Shown: positions 1 through 9,702 of the stretch, in pieces
Numbering within the stretch: the first letter of the stretch is position 1
How the letters are laid out: the number at the start of each line of letters is the position of its first letter
Assembly (NCBI GenBank): GCA_027382625.1
Contig: JAJKFJ010022828.1
Span: 1-64,000, forward strand
Direction: 5' to 3'
From: Tetmemena sp. SeJ-2015
Lineage: Eukaryota > Ciliophora > Spirotrichea > Sporadotrichida > Oxytrichidae
Length of the DNA: 64,000 nucleotides
Program-made: the position numbers and the translations under genes
The notes under the pieces: generated by a model
What the model saw: only the letters and a program-made list of their open reading frames with translations
Told to the model about the DNA's origin: nothing
The model's database searches: none

Positions 1-1119
1 GCCAGCATCGACGGCCAATTGGCCTGCGACGGCGCGCGCTTCCTGAACCCCGGCGGCACCGCCCTGACCCTGCAAGCGGCCGAGATCACCGGCGATGTCT
101 TTTTCCGTGACCATGGCATGTCGCCGTTTCAGGCCCAGGGCGAGGTCCGCCTTTCGGGCGCAAGGATCGGCGGCCAGCTTGATTGCGCCTCGGCCGAATT
201 TTCCAATCCCGGCGGCCGCGCCCTGTCGGGGCAGCGGATGGAGGTCGCAGCCGAATTCTTCTGGCAGAAGGTCACCGTCCATGAGGGCAGCCTGCATCTG
301 CCATCGGCGCGCGTGGGCGATCTTGTCGATGACCTGGCCTCTTGGCCGCCGCAGGGCCGCACCTATCTCGACGGCTTCAACTATGACCGGATAACCCGCG
401 ACGCCCCCACCGATGCCGCGACGCGCCTTCTGTGGCTGAAACGCTGCGCCCGCAGCGCCGAGGGCCGCTTCCTGCCGCAGCCCTATGGCCAATGCGCCAA
501 GTGCTTTACGCCATGGGCATGAGGCCGAGGCCGCGCGCATCCTCGAAGCCCAGGCGCGGCTCAAGGGCCGGGCGCGCCGCGCGGCGGCCCGCAGCCGGGG
601 CCGCTGGGGCAGGGGCCTCGCGCTTCTGGACGGGATCTGGGACACGGCTGCCCGCGCCGTGGTTGGCTATGGCTATGCGCCCTTCCGCGCGCTGGCCTGG
701 GTGGCGGGGCTGATCCTTCTCGCCGCCACCTTGGCCGCGTTCTCCTGGTCCGAGGGCAGCTTTGCCCCAACAACGATCTCGTCGCCGCCTCCGAGGGCTG
801 GGCCGCGATGCTGGCGCAGGACTGCCTGCCCGATCCCGCGCCCGGCTGCCTGCAAAACCCCGCCGCCGCCTGGAACGGCCCGGCAGGTGCCGGGGTGGAT
901 TGGGAGACTTTCCATCCCCTCGCCTGGGGGGCCGATCTGGTGATCCCCTTCGTCGATCTGGGTCAGACCGCCGCCTGGCAACCCTCGCCTGCGCGCGGGG
1001 CCTGGGGCCATGCCCTGTGGTGGGCGCGCTGGCCCCTGATCTATGCCGGCTGGATCGTCACCGCCCTTGCCGCCGCCGCCGCCACCGGCATCATCCAGCG
1101 CGGCCCGCCGACGGGGTAG
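1..1119 (+). CDS. Hypothetical membrane-anchored protein with pentapeptide-like repeats, 5' end off window, frameshifted
   Basis: The N-terminal part carries repeats of the form GARIGGQLDC / GAxxxNPGGxAL, which resemble the beta-helix type repeats of proteins often labelled membrane-associated oxidoreductase; the name has no biochemical support that I know of. After the repeats comes a helical stretch (GHEAEAARILEAQARLK), a hydrophobic helix (LAWVAGLILLAATLAAF), a Cys-containing loop (QDCLPDP..GCLQNP) and a last membrane helix (WPLIYAGWIVTALAAAAATG). The frame changes near 500 and again near 780, returning to the first frame, and ends at the stop at 1117-1119. The two shifts look like compensating base-call errors. 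The start lies before the window. No function is assigned. Confidence 0.6.
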
Positions 1120-1378
1120 GGCTGCGCCTTGCCCGTCGCCCGGCCCTATGGCCGTCCCTCTCGCTCAAGCGTCCCGGGTGACCAGCGTGGTCCGGTCTTG
1201 CCCCATAGGGCATGATCCCGCGCCCGTGAGACGGAAGAAAGGGTAAAGACATTCCGAACGCCGCCCCGCAAGCCGCTGATTTCCCTGCTTCGGCCATCTG
1301 TCCCTGCGTGAGACACCCCTTTCCCGCCGCGCCCGCCCCCGCTAGGCTTTGCCCCGGGCGCGGGCGAAAGGGGCCATC

Positions 1379-1696
1379 ATGCAGACCATGATCGGCGTGA
1401 TCGGCGGGTCCGGCGTCAGTCAGATCGAGGGGCTGCAAGGCGCCTCCCAGGTCAGGCTGCCCGCCCTTTGGGGGGCGGCTTCGGATGGCCTCCTGATCGG
1501 GCGGCTGAACGGAGTGCCGATGGCCTTCCTGCCCCGCCACGGGCGCGGCCATGTCCACGCCCCCTCGGACATCAACTACCGGGCCAATATCGACGCGCTC
1601 AAACGGCTCGGCTGCACCGACCTCGTTGCCGTCTCGGCGGCGGCGGTCGCGCGGGCCATCCGGCCCGGCGCGTCTGTCGACCGCTTGCCCTTCTCC
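1379..1696 (+). pseudogene. mtnP: 5'-methylthioadenosine phosphorylase, N-terminal fragment
   Basis: The start ATG follows a good ribosome site (GAAAGGGG). The product opens with IGVIGGSGV, the phosphate-loop start of MTA/purine phosphorylases, and continues with FLPRHGRGH and DINYRANIDALKRLG, both diagnostic for MtnP, which splits methylthioadenosine into adenine and methylthioribose-1-phosphate. The similarity ends near residue 105 (VSAAAVARAIRPGASVDR); the family is about 290 residues, so nearly two thirds is missing, including the base and ribose site. The reading runs straight into a DUF2927 gene. apt, which recycles the adenine made here, lies 2.3 kb downstream. This is either a true deletion or an assembly join. 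Confidence 0.75.
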
Positions 1697-2334
1697 TGTC
1701 GCTTCCGCCAGCGCCGCCCCGGCGCAGGATGTGGATTTCGACGCCATCACCGCGCCGGGCCTGCTGACGGATGCCGAGTTCTTCGCGCTTGCCACCTGCG
1801 GCGCGCCCCCCCGGCGGCGACTGTCGCGGCCCGAGCGTGCGCTGGACCAAACCCGCGCTGACCGTCGCCCTCCTGCCATCGGACGCGCAGCTCTCGCCCG
1901 ACCTCGCCCGCCTTCTCGACCTCTCGCTCGACCAGGCCATCGCCCAGATCAACGCCTCAGGCGCGCGCCTCACCCTGACCCGCGGCACCGACCCCGGCGC
2001 CGATATCCGGCTTTTCATCTCGGCCGCCCAGCCCGGCGACGCGATGCGGGCCGAACCCGGCCTCACCGCTCCTGGCACCATGGGCGTCGGCTATTCGACC
2101 ATCTGGTGGAACGGCCGCAACCAGATCACCGCCGCCACCATCCTGATTTCGACCGCCATGGAGGCGCATGACATGCAATCCGTGGTCCTTGAGGAACTGT
2201 TCCAGGCGCTCGGCCCCCGCTTCGACGTGCAGGGCAAGGCCTATGAAGGCGTCTCGATCCTCAGCCAGGACAGCAATGCCACCGTGACCATCGAGGGTCA
2301 GGACGCCGCCCTCCTGCGCTGGATCTATCCTTAG
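1665..2334 (+). CDS. DUF2927 domain secreted protein, frameshifted near its start
   Basis: The body (GDCRGPSVRWTKPALTVALLPSD ... to ALLRWIYP) fits the DUF2927 family of exported proteins known mainly from Rhodobacteraceae; function unknown. Features include a shared WTKPALTVAL strand, a central GTMGVGYSTIWW segment, and the VLEELFQALGPRFDVQ region, which in zincin-like proteins would hold a metal site but here shows no HExxH. A possible signal peptide (CRPLALLLSLPPAP) occurs in a different frame around 1690-1730 and needs two small indels to join to QDVDFDAI. The true start cannot be fixed because the upstream part overlaps the mtnP fragment. The stop TAG is directly followed by the ATG of the next gene, suggesting co-transcription. 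Confidence 0.6.
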
Positions 2335-3566
2335 ATGGCGGCAGGCAAGGTACTTGTCCTGGGGGCCGACGGCTTCATCGGTCGCCATATCGCCTTTGCG
2401 TTGCGCGCCGCGGGATGGGACGTCACCGCGCCAGGCCGCGCCGGACCGGGCGGTTGCAGGCGATGGGTTTTCATACGCTCGAAGCCGACCTTGAATCCTG
2501 CCTGCCATGAACCGACCTTCTGGCAGCCCCATCTGCCCAGCGGCGCGGCCCTGGTCAATGCTGCGGGCCTGTTGACCGGCAGCGAAACCGCTTTGCCGCC
2601 GTTCACCGTGACGGCACCTCTTGCAGCGTGGCCGCGTTGATGGCCCGGCGATCCTGAATGCTCAGCGGGTGGCATCGACGCCGCGACCACCCCCTTCGCC
2701 TTCTGGCGGCGCGAGACGGAGGCGCTGTTCGCTGCCCATACGATTCTGCGGCCCGGTCTTGTGTTGGCAGACACGTCCTATGGCGGCTCTTCGCTCCTGC
2801 GCGCTTTCGCTTCGCTGCCCTGCCGTCTGCCGGTGGTGGGCCAGGGCGATCAGCTCTTCAATCCGATCCACGCCGCCGATCTGGCCGATATCGTGATCGA
2901 TTGCCTCTTGGACCCGCCCGGCGCCGGACCCTGGGGGATCGGCGGGCCCGAGACGCTGAGCCAGGCTGAGCTGGCCCAGGCTCTGCGCGGCTGGCTTGGC
3001 CTTGAACCTGTGCCGATCCTGCGGCTGCCCTTGCCGCTGGCCCGCGCGCTGGGACGGGTGGGAGAGGCGCTGCGCATGGGGCCGGTCTCGGCCACTGCCG
3101 TGGTGCAGCTGCAGGCGGGCGTGCTGGCCGATCCTGCGCCACTTCTGTCCCGCCTGTCCCGCCGCCCGCGGCCGTTCACGGGCTTCCTTGCCGCAAGGCC
3201 TGCAGGCACGCAGGATCTGTGGCAGGCCCGGCTTTATCTGGCCAAGCCGCTGATCCGCCTGGGCTGGCTGTCCTCTGGATCGCTCTGCCGCGCTGGGCCT
3301 TCTGCTTCCCCACAGGATTTCCTGCCGCGCAGCGGCACGCTGCTGCCCGAGACGGCCTTGGAGGCGTGGCGGGCTGGCCGTCCGGCTACTCGGGCGGCAG
3401 CGCGGAGACAGCGGACTACAAGAGCGTCTGCACCGGGCGCACCGATCATGCCGAGGTGATCCAGATCGAGTACGACCCGGCCCACCTGACGTTCGGCGCG
3501 CTGCTGAAGAACCTGCCGATCCTTGCCCTTATGGTGGTACACCTGATTTTGGTCCAGGAACGCTGA
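2335..3566 (+). CDS. SDR-family NAD-binding protein with C-terminal DoxX-like membrane domain, several frameshifts
   Basis: It begins VLVLGADGFIGRHIAFALRAAGWDV, a GxxGxxG Rossmann start typical of atypical SDR / complex-I-associated epimerase-like proteins. Later pieces in other frames fit the same family: TPFAFWRRETEALFAAH, LRPGLVLADTSYGGSSLLRAFA, GDQLFNPIHAADLADIV and GIGGPETLSQAELAQALR. The C-terminal part (ARLYLAKPLIRLG then LAVLWIAL, and finally LPILALMVVHLILVQER) is the start and end of a DoxX-like four-helix membrane domain. Substrate unknown; an inner-membrane-anchored redox enzyme is inferred. The stop overlaps the ATG of the DUF2269 gene (TGATG), so the two are translationally coupled. 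An MsrA-like stretch replaces part of the DoxX domain. Confidence 0.65.
3384..3506 (+). other. MsrA-like segment embedded in the SDR/DoxX reading frame
   Basis: These 41 codons read GYSGGSAETADYKSVC, TGRTDHAEVIQIEYDP and AHLTFGALL. That is the core of peptide methionine sulfoxide reductase A just after its GCFW catalytic motif (family pattern GYxGGxxxNPxYxxVCxGxTGHAExVxVxxDP). No MsrA start, GCFW motif or C-terminus is nearby. The segment is in frame with DoxX helices on both sides. It is most easily explained as a chimeric consensus or a short recombination; it is not a functional MsrA. Confidence 0.65.
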
Positions 3567-4006
3567 TGGACGCTTTTGAACTGGCGAAGTACCTGCACAT
3601 CCTGTCCTCGACCGTGCTGTTCGGCACCGGCATCGGAACCGCGTTTCAGATGGTCTGCGCCATGAACAGGGGCACGGCCGAGGCGGTGCATTCCACCGCA
3701 TCTGCCGTGGTACTGGCCGACTGGCTGTTCACCACCCCGGCCGGCGTGATCCAGCCGCTGACCGGCCTGTGGCTCGTGCATCTGACCGGCCACCCGCTGA
3801 CCGCCCCTGGCTTCTGGCCGCCTATGCCCTTTATGCCCTGGCCTTTCTATGCTGGGCGCCGGTGGTGGTGCTGCAACTGCGAATACCGCCGGCGCAGGCG
3901 CTGCGCGAACAGACCCGCCTTGCCCGATCAAGCGCGCGCTACGGCTGGTTCGATGCTGGGCTGGCCCGGCCTTTACGCCCTTGCGCCAATCTTCTGGCAT
4001 GAACCA
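3566..4006 (+). CDS. DUF2269 family integral membrane protein, frameshifted
   Basis: The start [27 protein letters not shown] matches DUF2269 proteins, small multi-helix membrane proteins often found beside an SDR/DoxX gene. A second helix is seen in [24 protein letters not shown]. The third region ([27 protein letters not shown]) is in another frame from about 3810, and the last helix ([13 protein letters not shown]) returns to the first frame near 3955. Four membrane segments are expected. Function is unknown. The start codon overlaps the stop of the upstream gene. The 3' end is unclear because it overlaps the first codons taken as apt. Confidence 0.6.
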
Positions 4007-4580
4007 GACCGACCCTGTCGAGGCGCGCAGTGGCAAAGGACCGCACCTGGCAAAATCCGTCAAGGATTACATCCGCACCATCGTCGACTTCCCGCATGAA
4101 GGGATCCTCTTCCGCGATGTGACGACCCTCTTCGCCGACCCGCGCGGCTTTCGCATGTGCGTTGACCAGCTTCTCGCCCCCTATGCGGGCCTCCGCATCG
4201 ACAAGGTCGCGGGTCTGGAAGCGCGCGGCTTCATCCTCGGCGGCGCGGTCGCGCACCAGCTTTCCACCGGCTTCGTCCCGATCCGCAAGAAGGGCAAACT
4301 GCCGGGTGCGACCATCAGCCAGTCCTACACCCTCGAATACGGCGAGGCAGTCGTCGAAATCCACGACGACGCCCTGCAACCGGGCGAGAAGGTTCTGCTC
4401 GTCGACGACCTCCTCGCCACCGGCGGCACGGCCGAGGCCGGCATCCGCCTGATCGAACGCCTCGGCGGCCAGATCGCGGGCTGCGCCTTCGTCGTGGACC
4501 TGCCCGACCTCGGCGGTCGCAAACGGCTCGAGGCGATGGGGATGGAAGTCCACGCCCTCTGCGCCTTCGAGGGTCTGTAG
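3999..4580 (+). CDS. apt: Adenine phosphoribosyltransferase
   Basis: Makes AMP from adenine and PRPP in the cytoplasm, salvaging adenine released by MtnP. Uninterrupted for 193 codons. Family blocks: [21 protein letters not shown] near the start, [21 protein letters not shown], and the PRPP loop [14 protein letters not shown]. Known Apt proteins of this group begin a few residues before KSVKDYIR; the annotated ATG adds about 18 residues ([12 protein letters not shown]...), some of which may be the displaced tail of the DUF2269 gene. A CTG triplet lies where relatives have ATG before AKSVKDY, so either a base error or an extended N-terminus is possible. Assignment is secure, the start is not. 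Confidence 0.9.
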   Translation: MNQTDPVEARSGKGPHLAKSVKDYIRTIVDFPHEGILFRDVTTLFADPRGFRMCVDQLLAPYAGLRIDKVAGLEARGFILGGAVAHQLSTGFVPIRKKGKLPGATISQSYTLEYGEAVVEIHDDALQPGEKVLLVDDLLATGGTAEAGIRLIERLGGQIAGCAFVVDLPDLGGRKRLEAMGMEVHALCAFEGL

Positions 4581-4705
4581 CGGCGGCGAAATTCCCCTCG
4601 GGCATTAACCACGCGGTAAGGGGAATCGCCCTAGACCTGTGTCTGCGGGTCTACCCAGCCCGTATCAGGCGCTGCTTGCATCAGCTCTCTGTTCTCACAC
4701 CCCAA

Positions 4706-4736
4706 GGCCCCGCGGTCACCCGCCGGTGGGGCCGTT
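4706..4736. terminator. Hairpin between convergent apt and EcsC-like genes
   Basis: GGCCCC (4706-4711) pairs with GGGGCC (4728-4733), with an inner GCGG/CCGC stem and a GTTT tail on the plus strand. It sits between the ends of two converging genes, where a terminator is expected. The U-tract is short, so strength is doubtful. Confidence 0.45.
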
Positions 4737-4762
4737 TCATGTTCCTGCCCGGGAAGCCGTGC

Positions 4763-5545
4763 TCAGGCGCGTGTGATGCGTGGCGGCGCGGTTGCGGCGG
4801 CGAAGGCCTCGATCACCGGGGCTGCGCCATGGATCTCGGCCAGCCGCATCAATGCGAAACGGATGCGCCGCCGCCTCGCGGTAATAGCGCAGGAAAGCCG
4901 CGTTCAGCCCCGCCCCCGACACCGCACCCAGCAGCGGCACCGATTGCGCCGCCAGCTTCTGCCCCAGCGCCGCCGCCAGCCGCGGGGCGACCGCGCAATC
5001 AGGGTTTGAATCGCCGGTCCGGTCAGGGTCAGCCTGGCGGTGAAGAAAGACGTGTCGATTCCATCATCCGACGCGACCGGGCTGCCCGATCCGAAGGTGC
5101 GCAGCGCCTCGGCCCGAATCCAGGGATCATCCGGGTCATAGCCTGCCAGCGCCGCCTCGCGCCGGATCGCGTGCAACAGAACGGTGATGGTAAAGGGCAT
5201 TTCGGCAATCGCCGTGGCGATGCCGCCCGCGCCGCCTGCCGCCCCGGTGGCCAGGGCGGCGGCCAGCGTGCCATGGCCGCGCGTCTCGGGCAGGCGCGCG
5301 CCTTGCGCCGCCACGCCATAGGCGGTTTCCAGGGCCCGCGCCGTCAGATCCTCGATCCGCTGGCGCAGCGCTTCGGGCAGGACGGAAAGCTGGTTTTCCA
5401 AAGCCCCGCCCATCCGGGTGACAAGCGACATCACCGGGCCATTGGCGCGCTTCCAGCGCCGGGCCAGGGCGGCAATCTCCGGTGCCGGATCGGGCGGCAG
5501 CGGGACGGGCAGGGCGGGCAGGTTCGGGTCGGTCTTCTGGTCCAT
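4763..5545 (-). CDS. EcsC family protein, frameshifted
   Basis: The intact N-terminal 190 residues contain GAGGIATAIAEMPFTITVLLHAIRREAALAGYDPDDPWIRAEALRTFG, the glycine-rich hydrophobic core and DPxDxxxRxxAL pattern of the EcsC family (named after a Bacillus ABC-transporter-linked protein; biochemical role unknown). The C-terminal part (VPLLGAVSGAGLNAAFLRYYREAAH, then FALMRLAEIHGAAPVIEAF) follows in other frames, with breaks around 4990 and 4870, ending at a TGA at 4763-4765. Full length would be about 260 residues, normal for the family. The 5' spacer holds an array of 11-bp repeats. Confidence 0.7.
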
Positions 5546-5623
5546 GGTGTCGATATTGGGCGCGATGCGCCGCGCTGCAAGATGGGCGTGACAGCGGGGC
5601 GGTCCGGCCCCCGTCGCAGGGCA

Positions 5624-5667
5624 AGCCTGCCAGACCTTCGCCAGACCATTGCCAGACCTTCGCCCGA
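5624..5667 (-). repeat. Four tandem 11-bp units (consensus TCTGGCGAAGG)
   Basis: Read on the minus strand the spacer gives TCGGGCGAAGG, TCTGGCAATGG, TCTGGCGAAGG and TCTGGCAGGCT without a gap. It lies 36 bp past the GNAT stop and about 80 bp before the EcsC-like start, both on the minus strand. A second array with the same consensus and the same orientation relative to transcription is at 50125-50168. Confidence 0.8.
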
Positions 5668-5702
5668 CGCGGTTTTTCAGGGGTTTCGGCGCCTTGCGCC
5701 GC

Positions 5703-6191
5703 TCAGGTCGCGCGGCTGACCTTGCCGCGGATGCCCGCCCAGGCCCCGGTCTTCAGCTCAAGCCCCAGCACGCGGTCGGGGTTCGTCGGGGGCGGCATCT
5801 CGACCCCCTCCAGCTTCTTGAAGCCGAATCGCGCGTAATAGGGCGCATCGCCCACCAGCATCACCCGCTCCCAGCCCAGACGCCGCGCCTCGGCCATGCT
5901 TTCATTGATGAGCAAGCCGCCCAACCCCTCGCCCTGCCGCGTCGGATGAACCGCCACGGGGCCAAGCAGCAGCGCATCCTCTTCGCCGATCAGCGCTGGC
6001 CAATAGCGGATCGCCGCCGCAAGCGTGCCATCGTCATCGCGCAGGATCAGACACAGCGCCGCCACCGTCGGCACTCCGTCGCGCAAGCGGTACGAGGACA
6101 GCGCCGTCCGCCCCGGCGAGAAGCACAGGTCGTAAAGCGCCTCCACCTCCCACCAGTCGTCTTCGGTTTCCTCTTCAAGACGATAGGCCAC
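5703..6191 (-). CDS. GNAT family N-acetyltransferase
   Basis: Intact 162-residue protein. It has the GNAT acetyl-CoA binding motif A: LLGPVAVHPTRQGEGLGGLLI (Q/RxxGxG/A), preceded by the AAIRYWPALIG strand and followed by LVGDAPYYARFGF, the usual motif B region of YhbS-like acetyltransferases. The acceptor is unknown. It is transcribed towards the EcsC-like gene with an 11-bp repeat array between them. Confidence 0.85.
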   Translation of the reverse strand: MAYRLEEETEDDWWEVEALYDLCFSPGRTALSSYRLRDGVPTVAALCLILRDDDGTLAAAIRYWPALIGEEDALLLGPVAVHPTRQGEGLGGLLINESMAEARRLGWERVMLVGDAPYYARFGFKKLEGVEMPPPTNPDRVLGLELKTGAWAGIRGKVSRAT

Positions 6192-6291
6192 TCTGCCGGT
6201 CCCTCATCCCAGTCGTTCAAAATCTGCTGGCATCGCCCGTAACATGCGATTGTGTCAGGTCAAACGCCCGAACCCCAGCGGAAGCCGCCAG

Positions 6292-6870
6292 ATGTTCCCA
6301 CCGCCCCGAAGACGCATGGCCTTTCCGCACAATCCCTTCAAAGCCGTGGTCTCGCCGCGCCCGATTGGCTGGATTCCAGCCGTGCCAAGGCTTCGGCGAC
6401 AACCTCGCCCCCTATTCCTTCTTCAATGCCGGGGGGAAACAACCCGCCGCAAAGGGAATGTTTCTCGGGCGATCCCCAATGACAGCGTGGCCAATGCGCT
6501 GGCCTCGGGCGTCTTCGCGGTGAATGTGGTAGAGGAAGCGGCCTGGCTGCGGATGAACGAAACCTCGGCAGGCGTGGCACGCGGGGTCGATGAATTCGCG
6601 CTGGCGGGCGTGGCCAAGGCCGAATGCGAAACCATCGACTGCCCGCGCGTCGCCGATGCGCCCGCGACGCTGGAATGCGTCGTGGTGCATCATGTCGCGC
6701 TGGAAGGGGAAAACCACCTGATCGTCGGCCGCGTCACCGGGCTGCATCTGCGCGACGATTGCCTCGTGAACGGGCGGTTCGACGTGACCCGCTATGTCCC
6801 GGTCGCGCGGCTGGGCTACAGGAACAGCCACCCGCGAGGGCGGCGCAAAACGGCCCGCCTGCCGGCGCGA
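6292..6870 (+). CDS. Flavin reductase family (FMN-binding split barrel) protein, frameshifted
   Basis: The product starts MFPPPRRRMAFPHNPFKAVVSPRPIGWI; the VxPRPIGWI block is the FMN-site signature of flavin reductase-like split-barrel proteins. After a disturbed stretch at about 6385-6480, the frame holds DSVANALASGVFAVNVVEEA, ETIDCPRVADAPATLECVVV, and HLRDDCLVNGRFDVTRYVPVARLGYR, all typical of this family. It probably reduces or binds FMN in the cytoplasm; partner unknown. The C-terminus after RLGYR enters the first error-dense patch and the stop is uncertain. It converges with purD. Confidence 0.75.
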
Positions 6871-6895
6871 TTTTCGAAAAATGGGGCGCGCGGGT

Positions 6896-8106
6896 TCAAG
6901 CGCGCCAGCCGATGTCGCGGCGGCAGAAGCCCTGCGGCCAGTCGATGGCATCGACCATCGCATAGGCCGCCTGCCTCGCGTCCGTCAGGCTTTCGGCCCG
7001 CGCGGTGACATTCAGCACCCGGCCCCCGGTCGCGACCACCGCGCCCCCCGCGCTGGGGTGCCCGCATGAAAAACCAGGGGGCTGTCCTGGGGCAGCCTGT
7101 CGGGCCCCCTTGATCGTCCTTTTTGAAGGGGCCGGGGTAGCCCTGCGCCGCCACGACCACGGTCAGGGCGGGGTCCCGGCCCATTCACCCGCCCCTCGGC
7201 CAGCCCCCCTCGGCGCGGGCCCAGCATCAGACCCGCGCCTGCGCCCCAGCCGCATCATCAGGACCTGGCTTTCCCGGGTCGCCGAAGCGGCAATTATATT
7301 CGACAAGACGCGGCGGCCATTCTCGATCATCACCCGGCGTAAAGAACGCCCGATAGGGCGTGCCCCGGGCCCCGCCATCTCGGCGATGGGCGGCAAGACG
7401 ATCCGTCCATCGCCTGCTTCTGGATCGCGTCGGTCAGCACCGGGGCCGGGGAATAGGCGCCCATGCCGCCCGTGTTCGGCCCGGTATCGCCATCGCCCAC
7501 CCGCTTGTGGTCCCGCCCTCCAGGGCAGGGCGTTCACGCCATCCGACAGGATGAAGAAGCTGGCTTCTTCGCCGGCATGAAATCTTCGTACCCCTTGGCG
7601 CCCGCCGCGCCAAAGCGCCCCCCAAGACTCGCGTCCGGCCGAGCCCTTCCCCCGGAGGGGCCCAACACGCCGCCCCGGGCCCTCGGCCCTTTATCACCAA
7701 AGGCGCGCCTTTTTCAATCACATAGGCCCGCGCCGCCGCTGCATCGGTGAAGCGCGCATAGCCCGCCGTCGGTGCCTTGCAGGCGTCGCAGATTTCCTTG
7801 GTAAAGGCTTTCGAGGCCTAAAAGCCGCGCCGCCGCCGCAGGGCCGAAGGTCAGGTGCCCGCCCCCCGGGTGGCATCGGCCCCCCCCGCCCCCCAGGGGG
7901 GTTTTGGGGTCCCGGCCAAGTCGATGGCTTCCCGCAGAAGGCACCCCGGCCCCCGGAAGGATGTCGATTCGGCGCATTGGGCCCAACCCCGGGCGATGCC
8001 CGCATTGCCGGGGGCCACGATCAGGCGGTCGGTTTTCGGGTTCTGCTTGACCCCCCAAACCCAGGGCATTTTCCCCGGGGCCCCCGGCCGAGGATGAGGA
8101 TATTAA
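6896..8106 (-). CDS. purD: Phosphoribosylamine-glycine ligase, many frameshifts
   Basis: Second step of purine synthesis: joins glycine to phosphoribosylamine using ATP. The gene can be followed only by changing frame: near the start NILILG and VKQNPKTDRLIVAPGNAGIA, then DAVAAARAYVIEKGAP-like, PALEGGTTSGWAMA around HKRVGDGDTGPNTGGMGAYSPAP, MIENGR, GDPE/QVLMMRLG, and DPALTVVVAAQGYPGPFKK close to the end, finishing DAIDWPQGFCRRDIGWRA and a TGA at 6896-6898. Expected length is about 420 residues and the span fits. The start region reads TTTAATATCCTC where relatives have ATG AAT ATC CTC, so the start codon itself seems miscalled. Divergent from xseA, as in related genomes. Confidence 0.75.
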
Positions 8107-8229
8107 AGGTTTCCCCGGCCCCCGGGTTGGTTGGCCCCTCTACCCCAGGGGGGGCCGATTTTGACCCGGGGAAAGGGGGTGGGGCTTTTCAAATTTCAGC
8201 CGCGGGGAAATTGCCTGCGCTTGGGGCCC

Positions 8230-9702
8230 CATAGCCCACCGCCCTGTTCGAAGACGCCACCCCCGCCCCCGGGAACCCACCCCGGAATAACCGGGGTGGG
8301 AATTGCCCGGGGCCGGTGAAGCGGGTGATCGAGGGCGAGTTCGGCCTTGTCCCGGGGCGGGGGGAGGGGGGCCCCGGGGGTTTGCGCCCCGGGCCCCGGG
8401 GCATCTGTATTTCGACCTCAAGGATGACCCCGGGGCCCTATTGCCGGGGATTTTCCCGGAAGGGGCCCGGTTTTCCCGGATGCAGGTGCGGCCCCCAAGG
8501 GGGGGATGGGGGTGTGGGCCCCCGGGGGGGATGACCACCCTTTCCCGGGGGGGTCGAAAAAAACCAGTTGATCGTCGAGGATGTGGGCCCCCCCCCCCGG
8601 GGGGGGCCTTTATGGCGATGCTGGAAAAGCGCCGCGCGGCGCTGGCGGCGGAAGGGCTGTTCGATGCCGCCCGCAAGCAGGCGATTCCCTTTTTGCCGGG
8701 GGTGATCGGGGTTGTCACCTCGCCCAGCGGGGCGGTGATCCGCGATATCCTGCACCGGCTGCGCGACCGTTTCCCCCGCCAAGTGCTGATCGGCCCGGGG
8801 GCCGGTCAGGCCAACGGCCCCAAAGGGCCGCCGCGCCCGGGGGGTTCAACCCTTGCCGGGGGCCCCTCCGCCCCCCGACCTGACCCGTCGCGCGCGGGGG
8901 CGGTTCGTGGGGACCTCTGGGCTTCAACGAGGAAACGGGGGCGCCGGGGCGGAAGGCTTTCCCTGATTTCGGCGGTGGGCAGAGACGGATACGACGCTGA
9001 TCGATTATGCCGCCGACCGGCGCGCGCCCACGCCCACGGCGGCGGCCGAGATGGCGGTTCCGGTGCGGCTGGATGTTTCCCCGGCGGTGCGCTGGGGCGC
9101 TTGCGCGCGGCTGGGGGTGGCCGGGACCGGCGCGGCCAGGTGCGACCGCGCGGCCGCCCGCGGACCTGCCCGGGGCCGGGGCGCGGCGCGGGTGCGGGGG
9201 CGACGGTTGCGCGGCGCTTGGGCCTATGCTGACCCGCAAGCAGGGTGCCTTTGACGCGGCGCGGCGCGCATCGGGCGGCCTTCTGCTGACGCTGGTAACC
9301 GGCGGCGCGACGGGCTGGAGAAGCGGGCCGATGCGCGGGGCGCGCTTCCTGCGCGGGGCGGATGCGCGGGGGGCGCGGTATGAATTGGGCCTCGCGGGTT
9401 GCCCCGGCGCTGCACCGCCTGATCGGCGAAAACGCCGCCAGACGCCAAGGGTCACGACCAGCTGGCCCTGTTTTCGACCCGGCTGGAGGGGTCCCCCACC
9501 CAGATGGGGGATTGGCCGGGGACGCGCTGGACCGCACGCCGGACGCTGCAACCGGCCGAAAACCCGGCTACCGTGTCGGGCGTGGCAGTTGCCGGGGGCC
9601 GAGGCCGAGGCGCGGGCGCGGAAGAGCCCCCCGGGCCGCTGGGTGGCCCCGCCGGCCCGCCCGCGGGGCCGGGGCCAAGGCGGGCAGGGGAGCCTGTTTA
9701 GG
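8230..9702 (+). CDS. xseA: Exodeoxyribonuclease VII large subunit, many frameshifts
   Basis: Catalytic subunit of exonuclease VII, which with XseB degrades single-stranded DNA. Recognisable blocks in shifting frames: [11 protein letters not shown] (OB-fold start, 8316), [12 protein letters not shown], the well preserved [29 protein letters not shown] linker, then [33 protein letters not shown] (8695-8790), LISAVG near 8965, [27 protein letters not shown], and a C-terminal QGSLF at about 9690 as in relatives. The central part near 8640-8800 is clean; the flanks are full of inflated G/C runs. The start is estimated from the LFEDA-like residues around 8240. Confidence 0.75.

Noticed and set aside
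4603..4618. TTAA-N7-GTAA, a near CtrA box
   Set aside because: One half-site mismatches and it lies between the ends of convergent genes, with no promoter to serve.
8100..8620. G/C-run DNA as a G-quadruplex or recombination hot spot
   Set aside because: The runs interrupt well-conserved xseA and purD codons, so they are more likely base-call inflation than true sequence.
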